A DNA stretch of 64,000 bases from an uncultured Oscillospiraceae bacterium. Lineage in GTDB: Bacteria; Bacillota; Clostridia; Oscillospirales; Oscillospiraceae. The notes under the pieces are model-generated. The model was given only the letters and a program-made list of their open reading frames with translations. It was not told the DNA's origin and did not search any database. Both the position numbers and the translations under genes were made by a program. Each line of letters begins with the position of its first letter. Positions within the stretch are counted from its first letter, which is position 1. Shown here in pieces: positions 17,353 to 25,081 of the stretch. The stretch covers positions 1 through 64,000 of the forward strand of contig CANRMY010000001.1 of NCBI GenBank assembly GCA_947631845.1, given 5' to 3'.

Positions 17353-17610
17353 ATGGAAACAAGCTGTTATCTGACCTGCCGCTCGCTGACCTACGCCCAG
17401 AAGGTATCCCGGGCGCTGAGCGCGGCAAGGCTTCGCAATATCATCGTCCGCACGCCCCAGCATATGTCCCGGGAGGGGTGCGGCTACGCCGTCCGGGTCT
17501 CCGCCAATGTGCTCTCCGACGCGCTGAACGTGCTGGACCGGGAGAACGTGCCGCCCAAGCGCGTCTACCGCGCCACCCCCTACGGCGGCTTTGAGGAGGT
17601 GCCCCGGTGA
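17353..17610 (+). CDS. DUF3343 domain-containing protein (putative Se/S carrier-like)
   Basis: This 85-residue protein matches the DUF3343/PF11823 family: a short ferredoxin-like fold beginning ETSCYLTCRSLTYAQKVSRAL, with a central RTPQHMSREGCGYAVRV. Family members are described as putative Se/S carriers and often sit beside selenium or persulfide genes. Cysteines in CYLTC and EGCGY are candidates for a carrier thiol. It overlaps the cysteine desulfurase start by four bases, so it may receive the persulfide from that enzyme; that is inference. Confidence 0.85.
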   Translation: METSCYLTCRSLTYAQKVSRALSAARLRNIIVRTPQHMSREGCGYAVRVSANVLSDALNVLDRENVPPKRVYRATPYGGFEEVPR

Positions 17611-18731
17611 TCTATCTGGATGCCGCCGCCACCACCCTCCAGAAGCCGGCGGGGGTGGAGAAGGCCGTACTGTCCGCCATGCGCACCATGGCCAGCCCCG
17701 GCCGGGGCGGCCACAAAGCCGCCATGCGGGCGGCGGAAAAGCTCTACGAGTGCCGGGAGAGGGCCGCGCGGCTTTTCCATGTGCCCGACGTGGAGCGGGT
17801 CGCCGTCACCTTCAACGCCACTCACGGCCTCAATATCGCCATCCGCAGTCTCGTCCGGCCCGGGGACCGGGTGGTCATCTCCGGCTACGAACACAACTCC
17901 GTCCTGCGGCCCCTGAACGCCCTGGGCGCGGACATCGCCGTGGCCGACTGCCCTGTTTTTGATAGGGAGGCCGCTTTGCGCGCCTTTGACAGGCTCATTG
18001 ACCGGCATACCCGCTGTGTGGCGGTGAACCACGTCTCCAACGTCTTCGGCTTTGTCCTGCCGGTCTATGAGATCGCGGCCCTCTGCCGGGAGAGGGGCGT
18101 GCCGCTGATCGTGGACGCCTCCCAGTCGGCGGGGGTACTGAGGCTGGACGCCAGCGCCCTGGACGCCGCCTTTATTGCCATGCCCGGCCATAAGGCCCTG
18201 TACGGCCCCCAGGGGACGGGACTCCTCATCGCCTCCGACGCCGCCAGGCCCCTCCTGTACGGCGGCAGCGGAAGCGACTCCAAAAATCCTCTGATGCCCG
18301 ATTACCTCCCCGATATGCTGGAGGCCGGGACCCACAACACCCCCGGCGTCGCCGGCCTGTGCGCCGGTATGGAGTTCGTGGAGAGCCGGGGCCCCGACGC
18401 CATCGCCGCCCACGAGCGGTCCTTGATCGCGGCGCTGGCCGCCGGTCTTTCGTCCATCCGCGGCGTCCGCGTCTTTGCCGCGCCGGATCCCGCCAGTCAG
18501 GCGGGCGTGCTGTCCTTCCAGCTGGACACCCTCTCCTGCGAGGAGGTGGGGGAGCGGCTGGACCGGGCGGGCTTCGCCGTCCGCGCGGGCCTCCACTGCG
18601 CCCCGCTGGCCCACCGGACCGTGGGGACGATCAGCCGGGGCACCGTCCGGGCCAGCGTCTCCGCCTTCAATACCAGGGAGGAGATCGCCGCCTTTATAAA
18701 AGCCGTGGATTCCATCGCGCGGAGCGTATGA
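17607..18731 (+). CDS. Cysteine desulfurase (aminotransferase class V family)
   Basis: This 374-residue PLP enzyme converts cysteine to alanine and an enzyme persulfide. The N-terminal IYLDAAATTLQKP is typical of the CsdB/SufS group, the PLP Lys196 lies in MPGHKALYGPQGTG, and the active-site Cys331 lies in RAGLHCAPLAH. The start is GTG with TTTGAGGAGGT ahead. No IscU/SufU scaffold is adjacent; the only partner is the DUF3343 protein, which points to tRNA or selenium-linked sulfur transfer rather than bulk Fe-S assembly (inference). Confidence 0.92.
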   Translation: MIYLDAAATTLQKPAGVEKAVLSAMRTMASPGRGGHKAAMRAAEKLYECRERAARLFHVPDVERVAVTFNATHGLNIAIRSLVRPGDRVVISGYEHNSVLRPLNALGADIAVADCPVFDREAALRAFDRLIDRHTRCVAVNHVSNVFGFVLPVYEIAALCRERGVPLIVDASQSAGVLRLDASALDAAFIAMPGHKALYGPQGTGLLIASDAARPLLYGGSGSDSKNPLMPDYLPDMLEAGTHNTPGVAGLCAGMEFVESRGPDAIAAHERSLIAALAAGLSSIRGVRVFAAPDPASQAGVLSFQLDTLSCEEVGERLDRAGFAVRAGLHCAPLAHRTVGTISRGTVRASVSAFNTREEIAAFIKAVDSIARSV

Positions 18732-18752
18732 CGCCCCGCGCGGCTTTTTATT
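18716..18752 (+). terminator. Terminator overlapping the desulfurase stop codon
   Basis: CGCGCGG (18716-18722) pairs with CCGCGCG (18736-18742), followed by GCTTTTTATT. The stop codon lies in the loop. Confidence 0.7.
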
Positions 18753-18804
18753 AAAAGAAACAATTATTTCCCAAATCGTTTTAAAATCGTTTTCAATTTC
18801 CATA

Positions 18805-18833
18805 TTGCCAAATAGGAGTCTTTGTATTATAAT
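18805..18833 (+). promoter_or_regulatory. Sigma-A promoter for cdaA-cdaR
   Basis: TTGCCA (18805-18810), a 17-base spacer and consensus TATAAT (18828-18833). It is set in a clearly A+T-rich stretch after the terminator and gives a leader of roughly 55-60 bases. Confidence 0.75.
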
Positions 18834-18897
18834 GATAGATTAGAAAAATGTGTTTCCCGGTCTTGCCGCGGCATCATGATCAGAAAGGAAGAGGGCT

Positions 18898-19758
18898 ATG
18901 GAAAAAGTTCAGGAGCTTTGGAATACGCTCAAAAATGTCATATCCATCATCGGCGTTTGGGACATCCTGGATATGGCTATCGTCGCGTTTTTCGTGTACA
19001 AGCTCATCACCTTCTTCTCCAAGACCAACTCCATGAACGTGGTCAAGGGCATCCTCATCTTAGTGGTCCTGATGATCGTCACCCTTGCGTCCGATCTGCA
19101 GGTGGTCAAATACCTGCTGGGCGGCGCCTTTGAAATGGGCCTGATCGTGATCATCGTCCTGTTCCAGCCGGAGATCCGCCGCATCCTGGAGCAGATGGGC
19201 GGCAGTGTCAAGGACATCTTCGGCCACCCGGTGAAGTCCATGGCCCTGGAGAACGCCATCGACCAGACGGTGCTGGCCTTCGCCGACATGTCCAAATCCC
19301 GAACGGGGGCGCTCCTGGTTTTCGAGCGGAGCATCAATCTGGAATCCTACATCAAGACCGGCACCATCGTGGACGCCTCCCCGGCGGCGGAGCTTCTGAA
19401 GAACATATTTTTTGACAAGGCGCCCCTGCACGACGGGGCGGTGATCATCCGGGACGGGCGCATCGCCGGCGCGGCCTGTATGCTCCCCCTTTCCGGCAAC
19501 GCCAACATCAGCCGGGAGCTGGGGATGCGTCACCGGGCGGGCATCGGCATGAGCGAGCGCAGTGACGCGGTGGTGTGCATCGTCTCCGAGGAGACGGGCG
19601 ATATCTCCGTGGCCATGGAGGGCATTTTAAAGCGCGGCCTCTCGCCGGACACCTTCGAGCGCCTTCTGCGCATGGAGCTGATCCCCCAGACTGAGGAGAA
19701 AAAGAGCGTTTTCGCCCGACTGCGCGACAAGCTGAAAAAGGCAGGTGACAAGGCATGA
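18898..19758 (+). CDS. cdaA: Diadenylate cyclase CdaA
   Basis: This 286-residue membrane enzyme makes c-di-AMP from two ATP. The N-terminus has three hydrophobic helices (IVAFFVYKLITFF; VVKGILILVVLMIVTLAS; FEMGLIVIIVLF), followed by the DAC domain with the catalytic DGA at residues 179-181 and RHR at 211-213. It overlaps cdaR by four bases, the standard cdaA-cdaR pair. The usual third gene glmM is not next to them here. Confidence 0.96.
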   Translation: MEKVQELWNTLKNVISIIGVWDILDMAIVAFFVYKLITFFSKTNSMNVVKGILILVVLMIVTLASDLQVVKYLLGGAFEMGLIVIIVLFQPEIRRILEQMGGSVKDIFGHPVKSMALENAIDQTVLAFADMSKSRTGALLVFERSINLESYIKTGTIVDASPAAELLKNIFFDKAPLHDGAVIIRDGRIAGAACMLPLSGNANISRELGMRHRAGIGMSERSDAVVCIVSEETGDISVAMEGILKRGLSPDTFERLLRMELIPQTEEKKSVFARLRDKLKKAGDKA

Positions 19759-21020
19759 GAGAAAAGAGAAAAGAGCGCTCCCGCAAGCTTTTCTACATGG
19801 TCTTCTCCGTTATCGTCGCTATCGCCCTGTGGTTCTATGTGGTCTATGTGGAGAACCGCCCCTTTGACTCTCCCATCGCCAAATCCAATATCCCCCTGGA
19901 ATTCGTGGGGGAGGAGCTGCTGCGCGACTCCAACCTGATCGTCTCCGATGTGAACGTGAGGCAGATCACGGCCTATTTCAACGGCCGCTATCAGGATACC
20001 AGCATCCTCTCCAACATGGAGATCCACGCGGTGGTGGATCTGTCCGACGTGCTGGCGTCCCCCGTGCCCACCGGCACCCACGCCCTGGAATACGACCTTA
20101 ACTACGACGCGGGGAACAGCACCATCGAGGAGGCCAGCCGCTCTCCGTCCATGATCGAGGTCACCGTGGAGCGCCTGGTCACCGAGCAGATCCCGCTCCA
20201 GGCGGTCTACAGCGGCTCCATCGCGGAGGGCTATATGGCCGGCGAGCTGACCCTCAGCCGGGATTTCGCGGAGATCTCCGGCACCGAGGCCGCCATCAGG
20301 CGCATCGCCAAGGCCACCGTCACCCTCAACCGGGACAACCTGTCCAAGACCACCATGGAGGAACAGCCCATCGTCCTGTGGGACGAGGACAACAACGTTA
20401 TCGACATGGAGGAGGCGGGCCTGACCTTTACCAACGGCGTGAACACGGCGAAGATCACCCAGACCATCCGCATGGTCAAGAACGTGGCGCTGAAGCTGGA
20501 TATCCTGGAGAGCCTCACGGCCACGGACGCCAACATCCGCATCAATTACTCCGTGCCCTATGTCACCCTCTCCGGCGACCCGGAGATCCTGGCGGATATC
20601 AACGAGATCAACCTGGGCACCGTCAATCTCAAGAGCATCGTCACCTCCTTTGAGCAGGATTACCTCATACGCATCCCCAACAACACCACCAACGAGAGCG
20701 GCGAGACCACCGTCACCGTCACCATCTCCGTGGAGAACGTGGCCACACGCCGTCTCTCCGCCTCCAACATCAGCTACCGCAACGCCGCCGAGACGGACAA
20801 CGTGTCCGTCATCACCCAGAGCCTGGATATCACCCTGCGCGGCGACGAGAACCAAATCGAGAACGTCACCACCGAAAATATCCGCATCGTGGCGGATATC
20901 TCCCAGTACGCCGGCTCCCGAGGCACCTTCGTGGTGACCGCCCGGGTCTACGTGGACGGCTCCGACTTTGACCAGGTGGAGGCCGTGGGGGATTACACTG
21001 TCACGGTCATCATCAGCTGA
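19755..21020 (+). CDS. cdaR: YbbR domain-containing protein (CdaA regulator)
   Basis: This 421-residue protein has one N-terminal membrane anchor (LFYMVFSVIVAIALWFYVVYV) and four tandem YbbR-type beta domains outside the membrane. The repeats are seen as recurring IxLxxVYSGSIAEGYMAG, trimmed, and phrases like LSGDPEILADINEI and LRGDENQIENVTTE. CdaR binds CdaA and modulates c-di-AMP synthesis. Overlap with cdaA indicates coupling. Length is within the family range. Confidence 0.93.
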   Translation: MREKRKERSRKLFYMVFSVIVAIALWFYVVYVENRPFDSPIAKSNIPLEFVGEELLRDSNLIVSDVNVRQITAYFNGRYQDTSILSNMEIHAVVDLSDVLASPVPTGTHALEYDLNYDAGNSTIEEASRSPSMIEVTVERLVTEQIPLQAVYSGSIAEGYMAGELTLSRDFAEISGTEAAIRRIAKATVTLNRDNLSKTTMEEQPIVLWDEDNNVIDMEEAGLTFTNGVNTAKITQTIRMVKNVALKLDILESLTATDANIRINYSVPYVTLSGDPEILADINEINLGTVNLKSIVTSFEQDYLIRIPNNTTNESGETTVTVTISVENVATRRLSASNISYRNAAETDNVSVITQSLDITLRGDENQIENVTTENIRIVADISQYAGSRGTFVVTARVYVDGSDFDQVEAVGDYTVTVIIS

Positions 21021-21026
21021 CGGGCC

Positions 21027-21929
21027 ATGTTCGGATATGTACGCCCCCTGGCCCCGGAGCTGAAGGTCAAGGAGTTTGAGCGCTTCCGCGCCTGCTACTG
21101 CGGCCTGTGCCACGAGCTGGGGAGGGAATACGGCGCCGCCGGCAGGTCCATACTCAATTATGACTTCGTCTTTCTCAGTATGCTCCTGTGGGGCGACAGG
21201 GAATCCTGCGATTACTGCCAAAGACGCTGTCTGCCGGGGCTTTTCCGGAAAAAATGCGTCTGCGCCAGCGCGCCGGCCCTGACCGTGGCCGCCGGGTACA
21301 GCGTCATCCTGGCCTACTGGAAGGCCGAGGACAACCGGGACGACTCCCGGGGGGGCAGGCGGCTCCTGGCCGCCGCCGTCCGGCTCTTTTTAAAGCGCCC
21401 CTACCGGAAGGCCGCCGCCCGCTATCCTGATTTTGACCGGAGCGTCCGGGAGCGCCTGGACGTTCTGCACCGCCTGGAAGCCCAGGCCTGCCCCAGTCTG
21501 GACCGAGCCGCCGACCAGTTCGCCCTCCTGCTCGCATCGGCCGCCGGCGCGGCGGGGGAGGAGACGCGCCGGGCGCTGGAACAGCTCCTCTACCACGTAG
21601 GCAGGATCGTCTACATCGCCGACGCCTACGCCGATCTGGAGGAGGACCGGAAGGCCGGCCGCTACAATCCCGTCGCCGTCCGGTACGGTCTTACCTCGGC
21701 AAAAGCGGACGAGCAAACAAAGGCCAGCGTCCGCGAGACCCTTTTATCCTCGGTGGATCTGGCCGCCGCCGCCCTGGCGCTGCTGCCGGAGAGCTGCTGG
21801 ACCCCGGTCACGGAGAACACCGTCCTCCTTGGCCTTCCCGATATGATCGACCGCGTCCTGAACGGGACTTATGTCACGGCGGGAAAGAGACTTCCCAAAC
21901 GCCCGAAACTCGGGCAGAACGGAGAGTGA
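21027..21929 (+). CDS. DUF5685 family protein
   Basis: This 300-residue protein begins MFGYVRPLAPELKVKEF, followed by a conserved CxxCxxxx cluster (ACYCGLCHELGREYG) and another (CDYCQRRCLPGLFRKKCVC). These Cys pairs suggest metal or Fe-S binding. The rest is predicted helical, with YHVGRIVYIADAYADLEEDRKAGRYNPV near the C-terminus (cited as a region, not a run). The family has no established function. It is next to a J-domain protein with its own Cys-rich tail; the spacing of three bases suggests one operon with it. Confidence 0.8.
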   Translation: MFGYVRPLAPELKVKEFERFRACYCGLCHELGREYGAAGRSILNYDFVFLSMLLWGDRESCDYCQRRCLPGLFRKKCVCASAPALTVAAGYSVILAYWKAEDNRDDSRGGRRLLAAAVRLFLKRPYRKAAARYPDFDRSVRERLDVLHRLEAQACPSLDRAADQFALLLASAAGAAGEETRRALEQLLYHVGRIVYIADAYADLEEDRKAGRYNPVAVRYGLTSAKADEQTKASVRETLLSSVDLAAAALALLPESCWTPVTENTVLLGLPDMIDRVLNGTYVTAGKRLPKRPKLGQNGE

Positions 21930-21932
21930 ATT

Positions 21933-22562
21933 ATGCAGGACCCCTACAAGGTGCTTGGCGTAAGCTCCAACGCCTCCGATGAGGAGATCAAAAAGGCGTA
22001 CAGAGAGCTTGCCAAGAAATATCACCCGGACAATTACGTGGACAACCCTCTGTCCGATCTGGCGCAAGAGAAGATGAAGGAGATCAACGAGGCCTACGAC
22101 ACCATCACCCGTGCCCGTAAAAACGGCGGTCAGTCAGGCTCGGGTAATACCGGCGGCTACACCTCCGGGTACAGCTCCGGCTGGTCCGGCGGCGGCTATT
22201 CCTATCAGCAGGCGGGCGGCACCTACGCCCAGATCCGCTCCGCCATTAACGCCGGCAACCTCCAGTACGCCGAACAGCTGCTGGATGCCTGCCCCTCCCG
22301 GGACGCGGAGTGGAATTTTCTCATGGGCTCCCTCTATTACCGGAAGGGCTGGCTGGACGACGCCAGGAGCTTCTTCCAGCGGGCCGTCAGCATGGATCCC
22401 TCCAATGGGGAGTACCGTCAGGCGCTCAATATGCTCAACGGGGCCGGCTCACCTTACCGCCAGACAGGGTACGGCCCTCCCGCCCAGCAGGGCGGCTGTG
22501 ACATGTGCGACATGTGTACCGCCATGATGTGCGCCAACATGATGTGCGGCGGCTGCCGCTGA
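21933..22562 (+). CDS. J-domain protein with TPR-like repeats and Cys-rich tail
   Basis: This 209-residue protein has an N-terminal J domain (about residues 1-65) with the HPD motif in [10 protein letters not shown], which would stimulate an Hsp70 partner. A Gly/Ser/Tyr-rich linker (residues 70-90) follows, then helical repeats like TPRs ([39 protein letters not shown]). The last ~25 residues carry seven Cys and several Met ([20 protein letters not shown]). It lacks the DnaJ zinc-finger and client-binding domains, so it is not canonical DnaJ. The tail could bind metal. Confidence 0.85.
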   Translation: MQDPYKVLGVSSNASDEEIKKAYRELAKKYHPDNYVDNPLSDLAQEKMKEINEAYDTITRARKNGGQSGSGNTGGYTSGYSSGWSGGGYSYQQAGGTYAQIRSAINAGNLQYAEQLLDACPSRDAEWNFLMGSLYYRKGWLDDARSFFQRAVSMDPSNGEYRQALNMLNGAGSPYRQTGYGPPAQQGGCDMCDMCTAMMCANMMCGGCR

Positions 22563-22574
22563 CGGGGCGGAAGC

Positions 22575-23099
22575 ATGGGGAAAAAGCTCTCCGCCCGCCG
22601 GGTGGCCTTCACCGCCGTTTTCACGGCCCTGGCGGTAGCGTTTATGTATATCGGCTGTGTCCTCCCCACGGGCCAGCTGGGCTTTCTGGGCCTTGCCAGC
22701 CTCCTGGGCATCGCCGCCACGGTGGAGTTCGGGCTCCCCGGCGGCCTCTTCGTGTGGCTGGGCGGCGCGATCCTGGGCCTGCTCATCCTGCCCTCCAAGA
22801 CTGTGGCGTGGCTTTTCGCCGTCTTCTTCGGCCCCTATCCGGCAGTCAAGGCGCTGTCCGAAAAGCGGGGCCGGGCCGTGGAGTGGTGCGTTAAAATGGC
22901 CTTTTTCAACCTGGCCCTGTCCCTGGCCGTCTTCGTGCTGAAGGCCGCCCTTGTGGTTTTCGGCTCCTTCCGCTTCGGCACGGCCCTCCTCTATGTGCTG
23001 GGCAACGCGGTGTTCGTCCTCTTTGACATCGCCGTGACCCGCGCCGTGGCGTTTTACATGCAGAAGCTCCATCCCCGGCTCCGCAAGGGCGGCCGGTAG
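22575..23099 (+). CDS. Small integral membrane protein, unknown function
   Basis: This 174-residue protein has about five hydrophobic helices and a basic N-terminus (MGKKLSARRVAFTAVF). The pattern of an N-terminal Lys/Arg-Ala helix followed by Gly-rich helices (LGFLGLASLLGIAATVEFG) resembles energy-coupling-factor S components and DUF2232-type proteins, but I cannot assign it. No ECF ATPase or T component is nearby. It lies 12 bases after the J-domain gene and may be the last gene of the cdaA transcript. Confidence 0.7.
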   Translation: MGKKLSARRVAFTAVFTALAVAFMYIGCVLPTGQLGFLGLASLLGIAATVEFGLPGGLFVWLGGAILGLLILPSKTVAWLFAVFFGPYPAVKALSEKRGRAVEWCVKMAFFNLALSLAVFVLKAALVVFGSFRFGTALLYVLGNAVFVLFDIAVTRAVAFYMQKLHPRLRKGGR

Positions 23100-23130
23100 A
23101 AATACAATACCAAGTGAGGAATCAATCGAC

Positions 23131-24009
23131 ATGATCAAAAGCATGACCGGCTACGGAAGCGCCAAGGGCGTCTCCGGGAAGCTGGGGATCACCGTGGAGG
23201 TGCGCAGCGTCAACAACCGCTTTCTCGACTGCAACATCAAGCTGCCGCGCGTCTACACCTGCCTGGAGGACGCCATCAAGGCCCGCGTCCAGAAGTCCAT
23301 CTCCCGGGGCAAGGTGGATCTGTACATCACCATCGACGCCTCCCAGGCCGATGACGTGGTCATCCAGGTCAACGAGCCCGTGGCGGACGCCTATATGGCG
23401 GCGCTTCGGTCCCTGTCTCAAAAATACGGCGTCCCCAACGACGCCACCGCCCTGGGCCTTGCCCGGATGCAGGACGTGCTGACGGTGACCAAGGCGGAAG
23501 CCGATGTGGCCAAGCTGGGCGCGGACATCGACGCCATCCTCACCGAGGCCCTGGCCGACTTCAACGCCATGCGCGCCCGGGAGGGGGAGAAGCTCTATGC
23601 GGACATCTCCGCCCGCGCTTGTGAGATCGAACGGCTGGTGGGTTTGGCCGAGGAGCGCTCCCCCCAGACCGTGGAGGAGTACCGCCAGCGGCTGGAGGCG
23701 CGTCTCAGGGAGGTCCTGGAGTCCAACGCCGTGGACGAGGCCCGCATTGTCACCGAGGCGGCCATCTTCGCGGACAAGACCGCCGTGGCGGAGGAGACGG
23801 TGCGCCTCAGAAGCCACCTGTCCCAGCTGCGGGAGATGATCAAAAGCGACGAGCCCGTGGGCCGAAAGCTGGATTTCCTGGTGCAGGAATTTAACCGCGA
23901 GGCCAATACCATCGGCTCCAAGGGCAACGATGTGCAGATGGCCCGGATCGTGGTGGATCTGAAGTCGGAGATTGAGAAGATCCGCGAACAGATCCAGAAT
24001 GTGGAGTGA
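23131..24009 (+). CDS. yicC: YicC family endoribonuclease
   Basis: This 292-residue protein has the family signatures [13 protein letters not shown] at the N-terminus and [19 protein letters not shown] near the C-terminus, which ends in the charged [14 protein letters not shown]. YicC-like proteins have been shown to cleave RNA in E. coli and Bacillus. In Firmicutes the gene is the first of yicC-remA-gmk-rpoZ, as here. Full length. Confidence 0.93.
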   Translation: MIKSMTGYGSAKGVSGKLGITVEVRSVNNRFLDCNIKLPRVYTCLEDAIKARVQKSISRGKVDLYITIDASQADDVVIQVNEPVADAYMAALRSLSQKYGVPNDATALGLARMQDVLTVTKAEADVAKLGADIDAILTEALADFNAMRAREGEKLYADISARACEIERLVGLAEERSPQTVEEYRQRLEARLREVLESNAVDEARIVTEAAIFADKTAVAEETVRLRSHLSQLREMIKSDEPVGRKLDFLVQEFNREANTIGSKGNDVQMARIVVDLKSEIEKIREQIQNVE

Positions 24010-24014
24010 CCGCC

Positions 24015-24296
24015 ATGCGCTTAGTCAACATCGGTTTTGGCAACATGATCTCGGTGAACCGGATGATCGCCGTAGTCAGCCCTGACTCGGCCCCCATCAA
24101 GCGGATCATATCCGACGCGCGGGACCGGGGGATGCTGATCGACGCCACCTACGGCCGCCGCACACGCGCCGTCATCATCTGCGACAGCGGCCATACGGTG
24201 CTCTCGGCCCTCCAGCCGGAGACGGTATCGGCCCGCATGGCCGGGAAGCCCGACAGGGACGACCCGGAGGACGAGGAGGACACCGGGGATGCGTGA
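24015..24296 (+). CDS. remA: RemA-like DNA-binding regulator (DUF370)
   Basis: This 93-residue protein matches DUF370/Rem[32 protein letters not shown] (read as the conserved N-terminal half) and [19 protein letters not shown]. RemA activates biofilm matrix and osmoprotection genes in Bacillus as a ring-forming DNA binder. ATG 24015 is chosen because GGAG lies 8 bases ahead; a GTG at 24006 overlaps yicC. It overlaps gmk by eight bases. Confidence 0.9.
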   Translation: MRLVNIGFGNMISVNRMIAVVSPDSAPIKRIISDARDRGMLIDATYGRRTRAVIICDSGHTVLSALQPETVSARMAGKPDRDDPEDEEDTGDA

Positions 24297-24846
24297 AAAG
24301 GGGAGAGTGTTCATTGTCTCCGGCCCCTCCGGCTGCGGCAAGAGCACCGTTTTGAAAGAGGTCTTCAAGCACTATAATAATTACCACTTCTCCGTCTCCG
24401 CCACCACCCGCGCCCCCAGGCCCGGCGAGCGGGACGGCGTGGAATACTACTTTATCACCGAGGAAAAGTTCGATGAGATGGTGGAGAACGGGGAATTTTT
24501 AGAGCACGCCCGTTATGCCCACTGCTCCTACGGCACCCCCCGGGGCCCGGTGGAGGCGAAGCTTCGGGAGGGCGTGGACGTCTTCTTGGATATCGAGGTC
24601 CAGGGCGCCCGCGCCGTGAAGGCCGCCCTGCCGGAGGCCGTCTCCATCTTCATCGCGCCCCCCAGCCTTCAGGTGCTGGAGGAGCGGCTTCGCGGCCGCG
24701 CCACCGACAGTGAGGAAAAAATACGTCTCCGCCTGGAGACGGCCAGGGTCGAGCTGGCCGAAGCTCCCCATTACGACCATCTTGTGGTCAACGACGACTA
24801 TAAAAGAGCCGCCGGGGAGATACTGGATATCATAAACAACGCGTAA
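24289..24846 (+). CDS. gmk: Guanylate kinase
   Basis: This 185-residue enzyme phosphorylates GMP to GDP. P-loop [11 protein letters not shown], the GMP-binding [19 protein letters not shown] segment (read in parts) and [12 protein letters not shown] are present. Length is normal. It overlaps remA and is followed by rpoZ after 20 bases, the conserved Firmicute order. Confidence 0.96.
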   Translation: MREKGRVFIVSGPSGCGKSTVLKEVFKHYNNYHFSVSATTRAPRPGERDGVEYYFITEEKFDEMVENGEFLEHARYAHCSYGTPRGPVEAKLREGVDVFLDIEVQGARAVKAALPEAVSIFIAPPSLQVLEERLRGRATDSEEKIRLRLETARVELAEAPHYDHLVVNDDYKRAAGEILDIINNA

Positions 24847-24866
24847 CACGAAAGGAAGTCTTCATC

Positions 24867-25061
24867 ATGATGCTTTATCCCACTATGCCCGAGCTTCTGT
24901 CCCACACCGGCGGCAGCCGCTATCTTTTGGTGAACCTGATCGCCCAGCGGGCCCGGGCCATCGCCGTGGACGCCGAGACCCACGGCGTCATCCTGGACGA
25001 CAAGCCCGTCTCCATGGCCATCGACGAGATCGCCGACGGCAAGATCAACGCCACCGTCTGA
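24867..25061 (+). CDS. rpoZ: DNA-directed RNA polymerase subunit omega
   Basis: This 64-residue protein resembles short omega subunits: RYLLVNLIAQRARAIA and the C-terminal KPVSMAIDEIADGKI match the conserved omega helices. Omega aids assembly of beta-prime. The position between gmk and priA is the standard one; coaBC, often found between rpoZ and priA, is missing here. ATG with AAGGAAG eight bases ahead. Confidence 0.9.
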   Translation: MMLYPTMPELLSHTGGSRYLLVNLIAQRARAIAVDAETHGVILDDKPVSMAIDEIADGKINATV

Positions 25062-25081
25062 CACGCCCCGGAGGCCGGACG

